The notes under the pieces: generated by a model | What the model was told of the DNA's origin: nothing | Seen by the model: the letters and a program-made list of their open reading frames with translations, nothing else | Databases searched by the model: none | Shown here: one piece after another, positions 16,501-25,560 of the stretch | Numbering within the stretch: position 1 is the stretch's first letter | How the letters are laid out: each line of letters starts with the position of its first letter | Source of the DNA: Millisia brevis NBRC 105863 | Lineage (GTDB): Bacteria; Actinomycetota; Actinomycetes; Mycobacteriales; Mycobacteriaceae | Reading direction: 5' to 3' | Assembly (NCBI RefSeq): GCF_001552615.1 | Contig: NZ_BCRN01000009.1 | Location: 1-64,000 of the forward strand | Length of the DNA stretch: 64,000 nucleotides | Program-made: the position numbers and the translations under genes

Positions 16501-17612
16501 CGACGGAGATCAGCTTGTCCGCGACCCGTAAACCTGCCCGCGCCGATGCTGCTTCAATGTGGCTCCGTCATTTCGACGGAGATCAGCCGGAGTGGTTCGA
16601 GGAGATCTGGCAGCGCCCCGTGCTTCAATGTGGCTCCGTCATTTCGACGGAGATCAGCTTGGACCGGGGCGAGATCCCGCCGGACCTCCGGAGTGCTTCA
16701 ATGTGGCTCCGTCATTTCGACGGAGATCAGCTTGGCCGACCATGTGTCCGTCCTGCGTGGCGCCCTGGCTTCAATGTGGCTCCGTCATTTCGACGGAGAT
16801 CAGTCGAGCACTTGGGCAGGAAGGACGCTCCGCGACGAGCTTCAATGTGGCTCCGTCATTTCGACGGAGATCAGCGGGGCCCCGAAGATTCGGAGACACT
16901 GACATGAGGGTCGCTTCAATGTGGCTCCGTCATTTCGACGGAGATCAGCGAACCGCATCGACAGCGACAACCTCGTTGCCACCCTGCTTCAATGTGGCTC
17001 CGTCATTTCGACGGAGATCAGCTGGTCTCCTGGCGACGCTGCTCGACAACGAGCAGGTCCTGCTTCAATGTGGCTCCGTCATTTCGACGGAGATCAGCAA
17101 TACGTCCGCAGCGGCACGATGACCTACCACCGAGGCTTCAATGTGGCTCCGTCATTTCGACGGAGATCAGCACTGAATATAATTTTGAAGACAAACATTA
17201 TTTGTTTAGCTTCAATGTGGCTCCGTCATTTCGACGGAGATCAGGAGGGCAACCCCGGCCGGTTGCTGGTGCCGTTCAAGCTTCAATGTGGCTCCGTCAT
17301 TTCGACGGAGATCAGACGGGAAGAAGGCGTGGCGGGCTCTCCGTGGCGTCTCCGCTTCAATGTGGCTCCGTCATTTCGACGGAGATCAGGGCCCCGGCCT
17401 GCTCGCGCACCTCGTCGGCGACGCCATGCTTCAATGTGGCTCCGTCATTTCGACGGAGATCAGTGGTCTGCTCCCAGAGGTCCCGGAGCTCGTCGTTGTC
17501 CCGGCTTCAATGTGGCTCCGTCATTTCGACGGAGATCAGCTATGCGGCTCGCGTTCCATGTGTCTGACGTGCACGCGCTTCAATGTGGCTCCGTCATTTC
17601 GACGGAGATCAG
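13536..17612 (-). CRISPR. Type I-G CRISPR array, 56 repeats and 55 spacers
   Basis: A 36-base repeat recurs 56 times at about 73-base periods, with spacers of about 35-40 bases. Read on the minus strand it starts CTGATCTCCGTCG, contains the 7-bp stem CTCCGTC/GACGGAG around a GAAAT loop, and ends ATTGAAGC, the typical 3' handle. The repeat at 13536-13571 has several changes and is the degenerate distal end. Single-base variants occur at 13685-13720 and 13907-13942. All others appear identical. The orientation agrees with a leader next to cas2 and with the minus-strand cas operon. Spacers at 14824-14859 and 17171-17208 are strikingly AT-rich. Confidence 0.98.
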
Positions 17613-17783
17613 GGCTCCCGAAATTTACCATGCTTGACCTGCGGTGTTGCAGCGTTCCGCGAGAGGTCCTCCGGCGATATATCGCGGAAGACCCTCCCGA
17701 TAGCTCTGTGAAGGTGTCAAAGTGCGGCCTGACCTGCGTGCGAGCGCTCCCCAGGGGAAGCTCTGCGCAGTCAGCTCTCGAAC
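17613..17783 (-). promoter_or_regulatory. Probable CRISPR leader
   Basis: The 171 bases between cas2 and the newest repeat. They contain no gene and lie on the side opposite the degenerate repeat, as expected for the leader that drives array transcription and receives new spacers. A short inverted repeat (GCGATATATCGC, 17672-17683) is visible. Exact promoter elements are not assigned. Confidence 0.65.
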
Positions 17784-18071
17784 CTACAGGATGGTGGGGC
17801 CATGGGCCGGGAGCCGGCGAGGCACTCCCATGGTTGTCACCTCGCTGCATGCGTGTAATGGTCCCATATCGATCACCACCACAGAGTCCTCGGAGTACTC
17901 GAGCTCGTCATGAATCTCGGTTCGCCATCTCGACTTCTCCAGCGGAGACAGGTCGCAGAGAAAGACCGAGTACTGCAAACGTTCTCCGTAGGACTCCATG
18001 ACCTTGCAGACGCGTCGCAGGCGTCGAGGTTCGGCGATGTCATATGCGATGAGATGACGGCGGCGGGCCAT
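17784..18071 (-). CDS. cas2: CRISPR-associated endonuclease Cas2
   Basis: A 95-residue Cas2 starting MARRRHLIAYDIAEPRRLRRV, with the metal-binding Asp after the first beta strand (YDI) and a ferredoxin-like pattern throughout (SVFLCDLSP, VVVIDMGP). It forms the spacer-integration complex with Cas1. The ATG at 18071 is preceded by GAAGGAGAAC, a strong ribosome-binding site; an in-frame start 30 bases earlier has no support. It is the last cas gene before the leader and array, 51 bases after cas4-cas1. The C-terminal 20 residues are poorly conserved. Confidence 0.95.
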   Translation of the reverse strand: MARRRHLIAYDIAEPRRLRRVCKVMESYGERLQYSVFLCDLSPLEKSRWRTEIHDELEYSEDSVVVIDMGPLHACSEVTTMGVPRRLPAHGPTIL

Positions 18072-18122
18072 GGCTGTTCTCCTTCTGAGGGTTTCGTGCA
18101 ACTGGGTATCTGTGCGGGACCG

Positions 18123-19772
18123 CTACCGGGTGGACATCGGCACGTACTCGTCCAGTTCGCCGATCATGACCGCGGCGGCGATGCGAGCCTGCACATCGAG
18201 CACCCGCCGGTAGGAGATGCGGTACTTGAACACCGGGTGGGCGATCTTCACATCGAGACGGCGCTCGTATGCGGCAATCACCTTGCGTCGTCCCTGCGTT
18301 GTCAGCCAGCACCCGCCGTTGCGGCTTTCGAAGTCGCCATTGCTGATCTCACCGTTGTTGATCATGCCGATGACGGTGGAATCCGCCAGTAGGGGACGGA
18401 ACTCCTCCATCAAGTCGAGAGCCAGCGCGGGACGACCGTATCGGGGCCGGTGGTAGACGCCTATGTACGGATCGAGACCAACACCGAGGCACACGGCGAC
18501 GATGTCTTTCACCAGGAGCGCATAGACGTAGCCGAGCAGAGCGTTGATAGGGTCGGGTGCGGGGCGTCGTTTACGGCCGTTCTGCTCGAACCGCTCCGCC
18601 ATCGCGGCGCCGGCAGGACCGATCATCCCGGCAAACCGCTCGAAGTAGAGCCGAGCTGCCGCCCCTTCGATGCCGAGCAACTCGGCCGGCGACGCCGCCT
18701 CGAGAGCTTTTCCGGCAAGCCCCGCCAAGGTGGCCGACGCCTGATCGGTCTCATTCTTGATGTTGCGGCGCAGTAAAGTTCGACAGTTTCGGATCTTTCC
18801 TGCCACCATCGCGCGGGCCATCGCGAGCGATCCGGGTCCTTCGACCGCAATCTGGCTGCGGCGCAGCTGCACGTATTTACCCATCTCGCCCTGGGCCCAG
18901 CCGCGCAGCCAGCCGTTGTAGCTGAACCACATGACCGGCACGCCCCGCGACCACAATTCGGCAAGGACCTGCGTGCTGATCTGGACATTGCCGAAGACGC
19001 ACAGTTGAGCGACGTCGACCAAGCGCACTTCGTACGGCGGCGCACCCTTCTGCACCACACGCAAGCGTCCCCCGCGAATGCCGACGCTGGCGCCGTGCGT
19101 GCCCACGTACACCGGTCGGTGATCGGGATCCCGCGGAACAATCGTGCGAGGCGGCATCTGCTCGCGGGCGAGCAGGGCATTGGTCTCGTCCGGCATGCAC
19201 AATCCCACCAGCGAGCATCGGGGGCACCGGTTGCTGGCCACCAGCGGAAGTGGCGGTTTGGGCGACGCTGCGACCTGCCGGGCGTCACGAGCAAATTCGA
19301 GCACGACCGCAATCTCAACGTCACTGATGGGAATGCTGATCCGCTGATGTGTCTCCGCGTAGTAGAGCACCCCACGGTTCACGGCGTAGCCGGCGTCGTG
19401 TAGTAGGGCTACCTGGGCGAAAATCTGCACCACATCCGCCGACCAGGGGTTTCCGTTTGGCGACGGAGCGCCCTTCTTGATGTCGACCGGAACGACTGTG
19501 CCGTCACCGCCGTCTTCGACACGGTCGAGCACCCCCACCAGACCGAGTCGCTCCGACTCCAGCCGCAGGGACGTCACTCGTGCGGTATCCGGCCGCTCAC
19601 CGCCGAGCGTTCCGGTCCGGGTGTCGACGGCCCGGTGGGTGAAGCGACCATCCTCCGTGTCGTGACTGTCCGCCCACCGACCGTCAACCCATTCGAAATA
19701 GAACAGACGAGGACAGTAGACGAATTCATTGAGCATCCTCGCCGGAAGCAACTCCGGTGCAGTCACCGCCAT
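18123..19772 (-). CDS. cas4-cas1: Cas4-Cas1 fusion protein
   Basis: A 549-residue fusion. The Cas4 part (1 to about 200) has the iron-sulphur cysteines (FVYCPRLFYFEW near 20, and CPRCSLVGLC near 195) and the RecB-type nuclease motif VPVDIKKG. The Cas1 part (about 220-549) has LLGIEGAAARLYFERF, the histidine in GVYHRPRYG and DLMEEFRP, the three metal-binding positions of the Cas1 integrase. Cas4 trims and PAM-selects pre-spacers and Cas1 inserts them with Cas2. This fusion is characteristic of type I-G (I-U). ATG at 19772 is preferred over GTG at 19784 because GTGAGG lies 6 bases before it. A 114-base gap separates it from csb3. Confidence 0.95.
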   Translation of the reverse strand: MAVTAPELLPARMLNEFVYCPRLFYFEWVDGRWADSHDTEDGRFTHRAVDTRTGTLGGERPDTARVTSLRLESERLGLVGVLDRVEDGGDGTVVPVDIKKGAPSPNGNPWSADVVQIFAQVALLHDAGYAVNRGVLYYAETHQRISIPISDVEIAVVLEFARDARQVAASPKPPLPLVASNRCPRCSLVGLCMPDETNALLAREQMPPRTIVPRDPDHRPVYVGTHGASVGIRGGRLRVVQKGAPPYEVRLVDVAQLCVFGNVQISTQVLAELWSRGVPVMWFSYNGWLRGWAQGEMGKYVQLRRSQIAVEGPGSLAMARAMVAGKIRNCRTLLRRNIKNETDQASATLAGLAGKALEAASPAELLGIEGAAARLYFERFAGMIGPAGAAMAERFEQNGRKRRPAPDPINALLGYVYALLVKDIVAVCLGVGLDPYIGVYHRPRYGRPALALDLMEEFRPLLADSTVIGMINNGEISNGDFESRNGGCWLTTQGRRKVIAAYERRLDVKIAHPVFKYRISYRRVLDVQARIAAAVMIGELDEYVPMSTR

Positions 19773-19886
19773 CACCGACCTCACGAGATATCACCGATAA
19801 CCTCGTCGCTCGAGGCAATGGAAACGGTGACACGGACCACCGACAAGTAACATCGATGTGATTTCGAGGGTGATTGCGGAGGTCAT

Positions 19887-20846
19887 TCAATCGGCGGACG
19901 CAATACGTTTCGGCGGCCCGAAACTGCCGTATCCCTGTCCGGACCGGCCGATGCCACATTGCCATACGGCTGCAATGCCACGGGCCCGGAGCGCCTGCGG
20001 CCGGTGATCGCAGCGAGCGACGTTCTCCCCGATCAGCGTCGGGTCTGTGACAACCGCGGCGACGGTGGGGTGATCAAGCGGCCGGATCCATGTCGGCCAG
20101 CGGAACGCGCCGGCATTCCAATCGGTGTCACAAGCCGCGGTGACCACCCGAGCCCGGTCGCGACCCGGCGCCAGGGTCAACGGGTAGAAGGCCAGACCGA
20201 GAAAAGCGAGCCAATCCGCACCGGGTACACCGAGGAGCTTCTCGGTGCTCGGGGGCACCGCCCGCAACGCCCCGATCCGTTCCCCTTCCGCCTCGAAGCG
20301 CAGCGTCGACAAGGCGCTTTCATACCGCCACGGGCCGGTAATCGCCTCCTCGAGTAGATTCGGGGTCAGCGCACCGCCGATCTCGCGGACCACCTTGAGG
20401 AATTTGACCTGGCCTGCGGAGAAGTCGAAATGGGTGGGCTTGGCCTTCCCGGAGTTGTCGAATCCGCCCTCGATCACCAATGCCGACCACAGGTCGACAT
20501 CAGGGTCATCGTCGGCAAGTTCTCCGATACGGGTCGCCCAGGCGGTCAACCCGTCGGCCCCACATTTCAGGGTGTCGAATGGTGCATCGGCCGGATGGTT
20601 GAGCACCGCGCCGGTCATCCGGGCATCCCGGTCCGCCAGGATCGCACTGATCAGCTGATCCCGAGTTGTGCCGTGCAGTACCGCGCGCGGCCGGAAATGC
20701 TCCGACCAGGACAGTCGAACCCCGGGGACTATTCGACGCGCCGCCTGCAGCACACCTAGCGCGGCGAGGAATCCGTGCGCGGTATCCCCGCGCAGGCGGG
20801 TTGCCTGAACGGTATCCGTCCGACTGTCCTCGACCACGGCGCTCAC
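19887..20846 (-). CDS. csb3: Type I-G Cascade subunit Csb3 (Cas8-like)
   Basis: A 319-residue protein beginning near ATRLRGDTAHGFLAALGVLQAAR and containing HFDFSAGQVKFL and SALSTLRFEAEGER. Its size and place between cas3 and cas4-cas1 in a csb1-csb2-cas3 locus match Csb3, the subunit found where the larger Csx17/Cas8 is absent. It would contribute to PAM recognition and target binding. The GTG start at 20846 overlaps the stop of cas3 (GTGA), while the longer frame lies inside cas3. Family assignment comes from context and pattern rather than a strong motif. Confidence 0.75.
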   Translation of the reverse strand: MSAVVEDSRTDTVQATRLRGDTAHGFLAALGVLQAARRIVPGVRLSWSEHFRPRAVLHGTTRDQLISAILADRDARMTGAVLNHPADAPFDTLKCGADGLTAWATRIGELADDDPDVDLWSALVIEGGFDNSGKAKPTHFDFSAGQVKFLKVVREIGGALTPNLLEEAITGPWRYESALSTLRFEAEGERIGALRAVPPSTEKLLGVPGADWLAFLGLAFYPLTLAPGRDRARVVTAACDTDWNAGAFRWPTWIRPLDHPTVAAVVTDPTLIGENVARCDHRPQALRARGIAAVWQCGIGRSGQGYGSFGPPKRIASAD

Positions 20847-23812
20847 GCGATCACCTCCGGCAGGTTCGCGGCGTCCCGACTGGCGTGGTGATCCGCCAGT
20901 CGCACAATCGCCTCCAGCCACGCGACGCCGAACCAGCCGTAGCGACGCAGCACTGCCTCGAAGTCATCGGGCGGGCGCGCGCCCGCAGCGGCCTCCGTAT
21001 AGGGAAGCATGGCTCTCACTTCACCCGCCGCCCCGACATAGGTGATATCCACAGACTGCGGGTCGATCTGCGCCGGGAAGAATGGTCGACCGTAACCGTG
21101 ATGAGTTGCGACCAGCACGCGGACGAGATCCGCCGTTTCCCGGGGAAGCAATGCAACCGAGGCGACTTCATGCCGCAAGCCCGGCGGATAGCCGGCCGCG
21201 GCCCGCGCCCGGCGACTGCGCGCCCGATCCCGCGGGGAGATCGCCGATTTGGCGAGCAGAGAGCCGCCGGGGTCGAGCCGCCCCTCCCGCAGCCAGCTCT
21301 GGAAGCGGGAATCGGCTTTGCCGATGTCGTGCAACTCTCCGGCCTCCACGAGCGATTCGACCAGATCACGAGCTAATCCGACCGGCACTCCGAAAGATTC
21401 GGCGACGCGGCCGACATCAGCAAGATGGGCGTCGAGTGGGTACGCGCGGCCGGCGGTGGCACTACGTTCCGGTGTGGAGTCTATGTCGATGGCGGCCGCG
21501 CGGGCGATCACGTACACGGAGCCGCGCTCCGCAGACACGATGCGCAGATCCGCCTCTCGAAGCCCTTCCGCCACCACGCCTGCGGAATCCCACCACCGCG
21601 TCGATCGGCTCTCATCGCGGGCCCGATCGAGCCAGGCGGTAAGCCATTCACGCACCGCGAGGGCCGGGCGGACCTCGGCGGCTTCCACCAGGGCGGGTGT
21701 CGGAACGACCGCACGAAAATCCGCGGCGTTGCCCGGATCCGGCGGAGCGCCGGGATCGGCACCGACCAGTGCCGTGCGCAGCCGGAAGCGGCCCATCGCA
21801 AGCGCAGCCTCCTCGGCGACATCGACCACCGGCTCGGCCGAGAGTGGGTCCCAGGAGCCGAGGGACAGACCGCCGTACGATGTCGGAACGATCAGCGCAT
21901 CGCCGGGCCGAATGTCGGTCGACTGGACGGTGACCTCCCACTGATCCTGACGGCAAACCACTACCGGCCGAATCCCGCCCCGTGACATGCCTGCCGGGGC
22001 AGCGGCCGATTCGACATCGGACAACTCGACGGCACCGGCCGTATCCGGGTGGGTTGCCAACCAAGATCGGGCGGCGGACAACGGAACCGACAACGCCTCC
22101 CCCGGGCTCGGCGGAATCGCCTCGACGAGATCCGCGATTCCCCGCTCAACGATAGAAGTGTCGTCGGAATCTCCGGCTGCCCGCCGCAGCATGAGCTCGC
22201 TGATATCACCGCGCCAGACGATCTCGACGTCCTGGTCGGGACGGCGGCCCAAGCCGTGCAGAAAGGCGTCGATATCGACGTCCGCGTCCGGCTTCGGGAA
22301 CGTTCGTACCAACCGGTTGAGGTGATTGGCGGTCAACACGGGACCGCGCAGCGGCGTCGGCACCAATGCCGAACGCTCCGAGCGCTCAGGTAGATCCGAC
22401 GAACCGATACCCATGTCCAGGCGCGTGCGGCCGTTGCCGGTCACCCACGCCCAGGTATTCCCCAGCGCCGCACCGTAGATCGGATCGACGTCCTTGGTCA
22501 GCCGGTCGGTGCCGACGATCGCGCTCGTCGGGCGGCTGCTCTCACTTTCGGCGGCATCGAGACGCGCGGACAGTTCGCCGAGCCGATCGACCCGGCCGAA
22601 CCGTTGGATCAGAGCGTCGATAGGGGCACAATCGGTAACCATGACGTCGAAGTCGAGATCGGCGCCGGCCTCGATCGTCTGAGTGGCGACAACGATAACC
22701 TTCTCGACGGGGCGGTCCGCGGCGTCGCTACGGGGCGCTCCGGACCGCACCAGCTCGCGGACCAGCGTGATGGCCCGCTCCCGATCGAGGCCACGCATGC
22801 GGCCGGTCAGCACAAGCACCGTCGCAGAGAGCATCGGATCATCGGCCAGCGCACGTCCGATGCGCACCGCCGCCTGTACCCGGTTGACCACGACGCCGAG
22901 GGAGCGCACCTCCGGATGAAGGATCCGTTTCTTCACCTCCGCCACATGGGTTTTCACCAGAGCGTTGAGCGTCTTCTCCGGATCGGCCGGAACCTTCACC
23001 TGGACCACATCGACCGGTTTGCGGGCGGTCAGCCGCCGGCTGATAACCGGATGAGTCAAGTCATCAGCGTCGAGCGCGAAGGTCGCACCCGCGCCCGTGT
23101 CGGGCCCTCGCTCGGGTTCCTGTACCTCGGCGCCGGGCGTTGCGGACAGTTCGACCACCTGCCACCGATCGGGGAGGCCGTCGATATCGGGGCGGAAGCG
23201 GGATTCGATGCGACGCAGCAGCGTCGCGAAAGGTCGGGCGAGGTGTACCTCGTCGAGCAGCAGCAGCGCGTCATTGCCGACCAGTCCGGCGTGGATCGGC
23301 AGCATCGTGTCCGAGATGCCGTAGCCCCGGAACAGCAGTCGCGAACCGACCTGGTCGACGGTGGAGGCGACCACCGCGGGGACATCGGGTCGAGATGCCC
23401 AGTCCGGGTCCTGCTGAATCGCGCCGCGCAGCTCTGCGATCGCCAACGGCGGTGCGCCGCGCCCTCCCGTGCGGGCCCGCAGCGCTGTCCGCACCTCGGC
23501 GACCAACGAACCGTCTGCGGCGTCCTCGAGAGCGCGGCGGATATCGCGGGCATGTTCGGCGGCCTGCTGAACGATCGTGCGCCGGTCGACGACGAAGATG
23601 ATGCGTCGAGGCACCGGTAATCCGGCAGCAAAGGTAAACAGGGCAATATCGACTGCGGAAGTCTTCCCACTCGCGGTCGGAAGATCCAGCAGACGCGGCC
23701 ACCGCCCTTCGGAGTCGAAGAGTTGTCGCACCAGGCGACGCTGCCAGGGGAACGGCGGGAATCCGTTGATCTCCTCGAAGTACCGGTCGAACTCGGTCGG
23801 GCCGAGGCTCAT
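20843..23812 (-). CDS. cas3: Type I-G Cas3 helicase-nuclease with C-terminal HD domain
   Basis: A 989-residue effector. The helicase core comes first: FPWQRRLV and the Walker A LPTASGKTSAVDIAL near 50, the DEAH-box variant LLLLDEVHLARPF near 200, VVELSATPGAE near 240, TQTIEAGADLDFDVMV and QRFGRVDRLG near 430-460. The HD nuclease lies at the C-terminus (VEAGELHDIGKADSRFQSWL, with a later ATHHGYG). An HD domain after the helicase, not before it, is typical of I-G. It degrades DNA marked by Cascade. ATG at 23812 overlaps the csb2 stop (ATGA); the extended frame runs through csb2 and is spurious. Confidence 0.95.
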   Translation of the reverse strand: MSLGPTEFDRYFEEINGFPPFPWQRRLVRQLFDSEGRWPRLLDLPTASGKTSAVDIALFTFAAGLPVPRRIIFVVDRRTIVQQAAEHARDIRRALEDAADGSLVAEVRTALRARTGGRGAPPLAIAELRGAIQQDPDWASRPDVPAVVASTVDQVGSRLLFRGYGISDTMLPIHAGLVGNDALLLLDEVHLARPFATLLRRIESRFRPDIDGLPDRWQVVELSATPGAEVQEPERGPDTGAGATFALDADDLTHPVISRRLTARKPVDVVQVKVPADPEKTLNALVKTHVAEVKKRILHPEVRSLGVVVNRVQAAVRIGRALADDPMLSATVLVLTGRMRGLDRERAITLVRELVRSGAPRSDAADRPVEKVIVVATQTIEAGADLDFDVMVTDCAPIDALIQRFGRVDRLGELSARLDAAESESSRPTSAIVGTDRLTKDVDPIYGAALGNTWAWVTGNGRTRLDMGIGSSDLPERSERSALVPTPLRGPVLTANHLNRLVRTFPKPDADVDIDAFLHGLGRRPDQDVEIVWRGDISELMLRRAAGDSDDTSIVERGIADLVEAIPPSPGEALSVPLSAARSWLATHPDTAGAVELSDVESAAAPAGMSRGGIRPVVVCRQDQWEVTVQSTDIRPGDALIVPTSYGGLSLGSWDPLSAEPVVDVAEEAALAMGRFRLRTALVGADPGAPPDPGNAADFRAVVPTPALVEAAEVRPALAVREWLTAWLDRARDESRSTRWWDSAGVVAEGLREADLRIVSAERGSVYVIARAAAIDIDSTPERSATAGRAYPLDAHLADVGRVAESFGVPVGLARDLVESLVEAGELHDIGKADSRFQSWLREGRLDPGGSLLAKSAISPRDRARSRRARAAAGYPPGLRHEVASVALLPRETADLVRVLVATHHGYGRPFFPAQIDPQSVDITYVGAAGEVRAMLPYTEAAAGARPPDDFEAVLRRYGWFGVAWLEAIVRLADHHASRDAANLPEVIA

Positions 23813-25560
23813 CGGACCACCACGCCGCCCGGCGCGGGCAGCATCAGCCCATAGCCGAAATACCTTCCAGCGCCAACGATCAACGGACCGGCCACCGGCT
23901 CGGCAAACCGTACCGTCAGGTGGGTGGTGAACCGGCGGCGCTGCGGATCGTTGCCCACTCGGTACTGCGGGAAGGTTCGCCGTCCGGGTCTGCCGCCGCC
24001 AGCACCACCGGCGACCGGCGGGACACTCGGCCACATCGCCACCGGCGACGCCAATATCTCCACGGGTTCGGGAAGCCCGGCTCGAGTGAGCATTCCCGCG
24101 ACAACGGGTGCCACCGCGGCGTTGAGGGCGTCGAAGTCCGCCGATCGGGAAACCTTCGGGTGTCGGTCGAGGGCGATTGGGGTAACGGTGGACCATTCGC
24201 GGCCGGATCGCGCCCAGAACGCGCGCGAACCCACCCGGCCCGGCGCCGCGTCACGGTCGTCGTCCGCTCGGTCCTTCGCCGCCGCACCCAGGATGCGCAC
24301 AACACCGCCCGGCAGAGTCAACCGGTAGCCCTCCGACTCCGGATCCCACCACGCTGCCAACGCCTCGACCACGGCGTCGATATCCACCTGCGCGGTGCCG
24401 TCGGGAATCGTCAATGCCACAGCCCGGATCTGTCCGTCGGAATGCACATGGGTGACATTCGGAAGCGACAGCACACCCAGGTGCGAATCTGCCAATGGCC
24501 CGGTGGGCCCGGTACCGGAATCCCGACTCCGATGACCGCTCAGGAAAGCCGGAACCGGTTGCTGCGCATGACTCATCAGCGCCGCCCGCACCGCTCGGCC
24601 GATGTCGGCGGTGCGGGGCAGCGGCAGCCCGCCGCGCACCGGGAACGGCAGGACGATCCACTCGCCCGCTCCAACGGCGGCCAGCGGAGGTCCGGTACGT
24701 TCCCGGGGGCGCCGGTAGCTGCTGATCACCGCCGGCATATTGCGTTCACGTCGGCCCTGATGCCGAGCGAATTCCTCGACCAATGCCTCGTGCACTCCGT
24801 CCGTCACCGTCCGCAGCTGCACGTCACTGCGGTCTCGAGTCGGAACCCACGTCGGCCGCAGCGGCTCATCGATCAGCCGGCACGCCACCGTCGACGCCGA
24901 GTGCCCGATCCGACCGATGCGAGCAAGGATGGTGTCGAGGACGCGTGCCCGGTCGGGATCGATATCGTACGACCAGCCGTAGCGGATCACCGGGTTATCC
25001 GGGGTGACCGCCGGGAATTGGCGGGCCTGCCTATCCCGGTTGTCCGGCAGCACCTCGAGCACCGATTCGACGACCGAGCCGCTCGCGGGGATGCCGGCCG
25101 CCGTCACCCGCGCGGTGTCGGCGACCACCTTTGCTCTCGCCTTCTCGAGGGCCCGCTCGGCTGCTCCGATCTCCTTCTGCGCCGCGCCTTCCCGAAGCAG
25201 CTCATCGAGCCGGCGCTCCTTCTCGGCGATGCGCTCCCATTGTCCTTGGATATCGGCGCTCCAGGATCGCGCGTAGTTGCCGCGCACATAATGGTCGACT
25301 CCTGTGCGCGAAGCCCAAGAGTCCACGGTCGTACCGTCCGGAAGCTCGATGCGATCCGAGCATTCGATCGCCGGGGCGCCGAGGGATTCCCACCATTCCA
25401 GAGTTTCGATCTCCAACGGATCCCCGCCGGCGGTGTGTGCACCGTGCACCGCGGCGTAGAACAGCCGCGCCGGGTGCGGCGGCCACTCCGGCTCCGCCCG
25501 ATCCTCGAAATCACCCGCACGGTAACGCCCACCGAGCAGCCGCACCTCGATGGTGAGCAT
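23809..25560 (-). CDS. csb2: Type I-G Cas5-Cas6 fusion Csb2
   Basis: A 583-residue RAMP protein of the GSU0054/Csb2 family. The N-terminus MLTIEVRLLGGRYRAGDFEDRAEPEWPPHPARLFYA is typical of Cas5-like subunits in I-G. The C-terminal part ends in a Gly-rich segment (VAGPLIVGAGRYFGYGLMLP) like the Cas6 glycine-rich loop. The protein would process crRNA and cap its 5' end. Its ATG shares one base with the csb1 stop (TGATG). A coiled region near 110-150 (EKERRLDELLREGAAQKE) may be a lineage-specific insertion. Length is normal for the family (about 500-600). Confidence 0.9.
   Translation of the reverse strand: MLTIEVRLLGGRYRAGDFEDRAEPEWPPHPARLFYAAVHGAHTAGGDPLEIETLEWWESLGAPAIECSDRIELPDGTTVDSWASRTGVDHYVRGNYARSWSADIQGQWERIAEKERRLDELLREGAAQKEIGAAERALEKARAKVVADTARVTAAGIPASGSVVESVLEVLPDNRDRQARQFPAVTPDNPVIRYGWSYDIDPDRARVLDTILARIGRIGHSASTVACRLIDEPLRPTWVPTRDRSDVQLRTVTDGVHEALVEEFARHQGRRERNMPAVISSYRRPRERTGPPLAAVGAGEWIVLPFPVRGGLPLPRTADIGRAVRAALMSHAQQPVPAFLSGHRSRDSGTGPTGPLADSHLGVLSLPNVTHVHSDGQIRAVALTIPDGTAQVDIDAVVEALAAWWDPESEGYRLTLPGGVVRILGAAAKDRADDDRDAAPGRVGSRAFWARSGREWSTVTPIALDRHPKVSRSADFDALNAAVAPVVAGMLTRAGLPEPVEILASPVAMWPSVPPVAGGAGGGRPGRRTFPQYRVGNDPQRRRFTTHLTVRFAEPVAGPLIVGAGRYFGYGLMLPAPGGVVVR

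Noticed and set aside
13421-17637. Long open frames of 60-450 codons through the repeat region, on both strands
   Set aside because: They consist of the translated CRISPR repeat (for example MWLRHFDGDQ or FNVAPSFRRRS) and spacers; the repeat has no stop in several frames.
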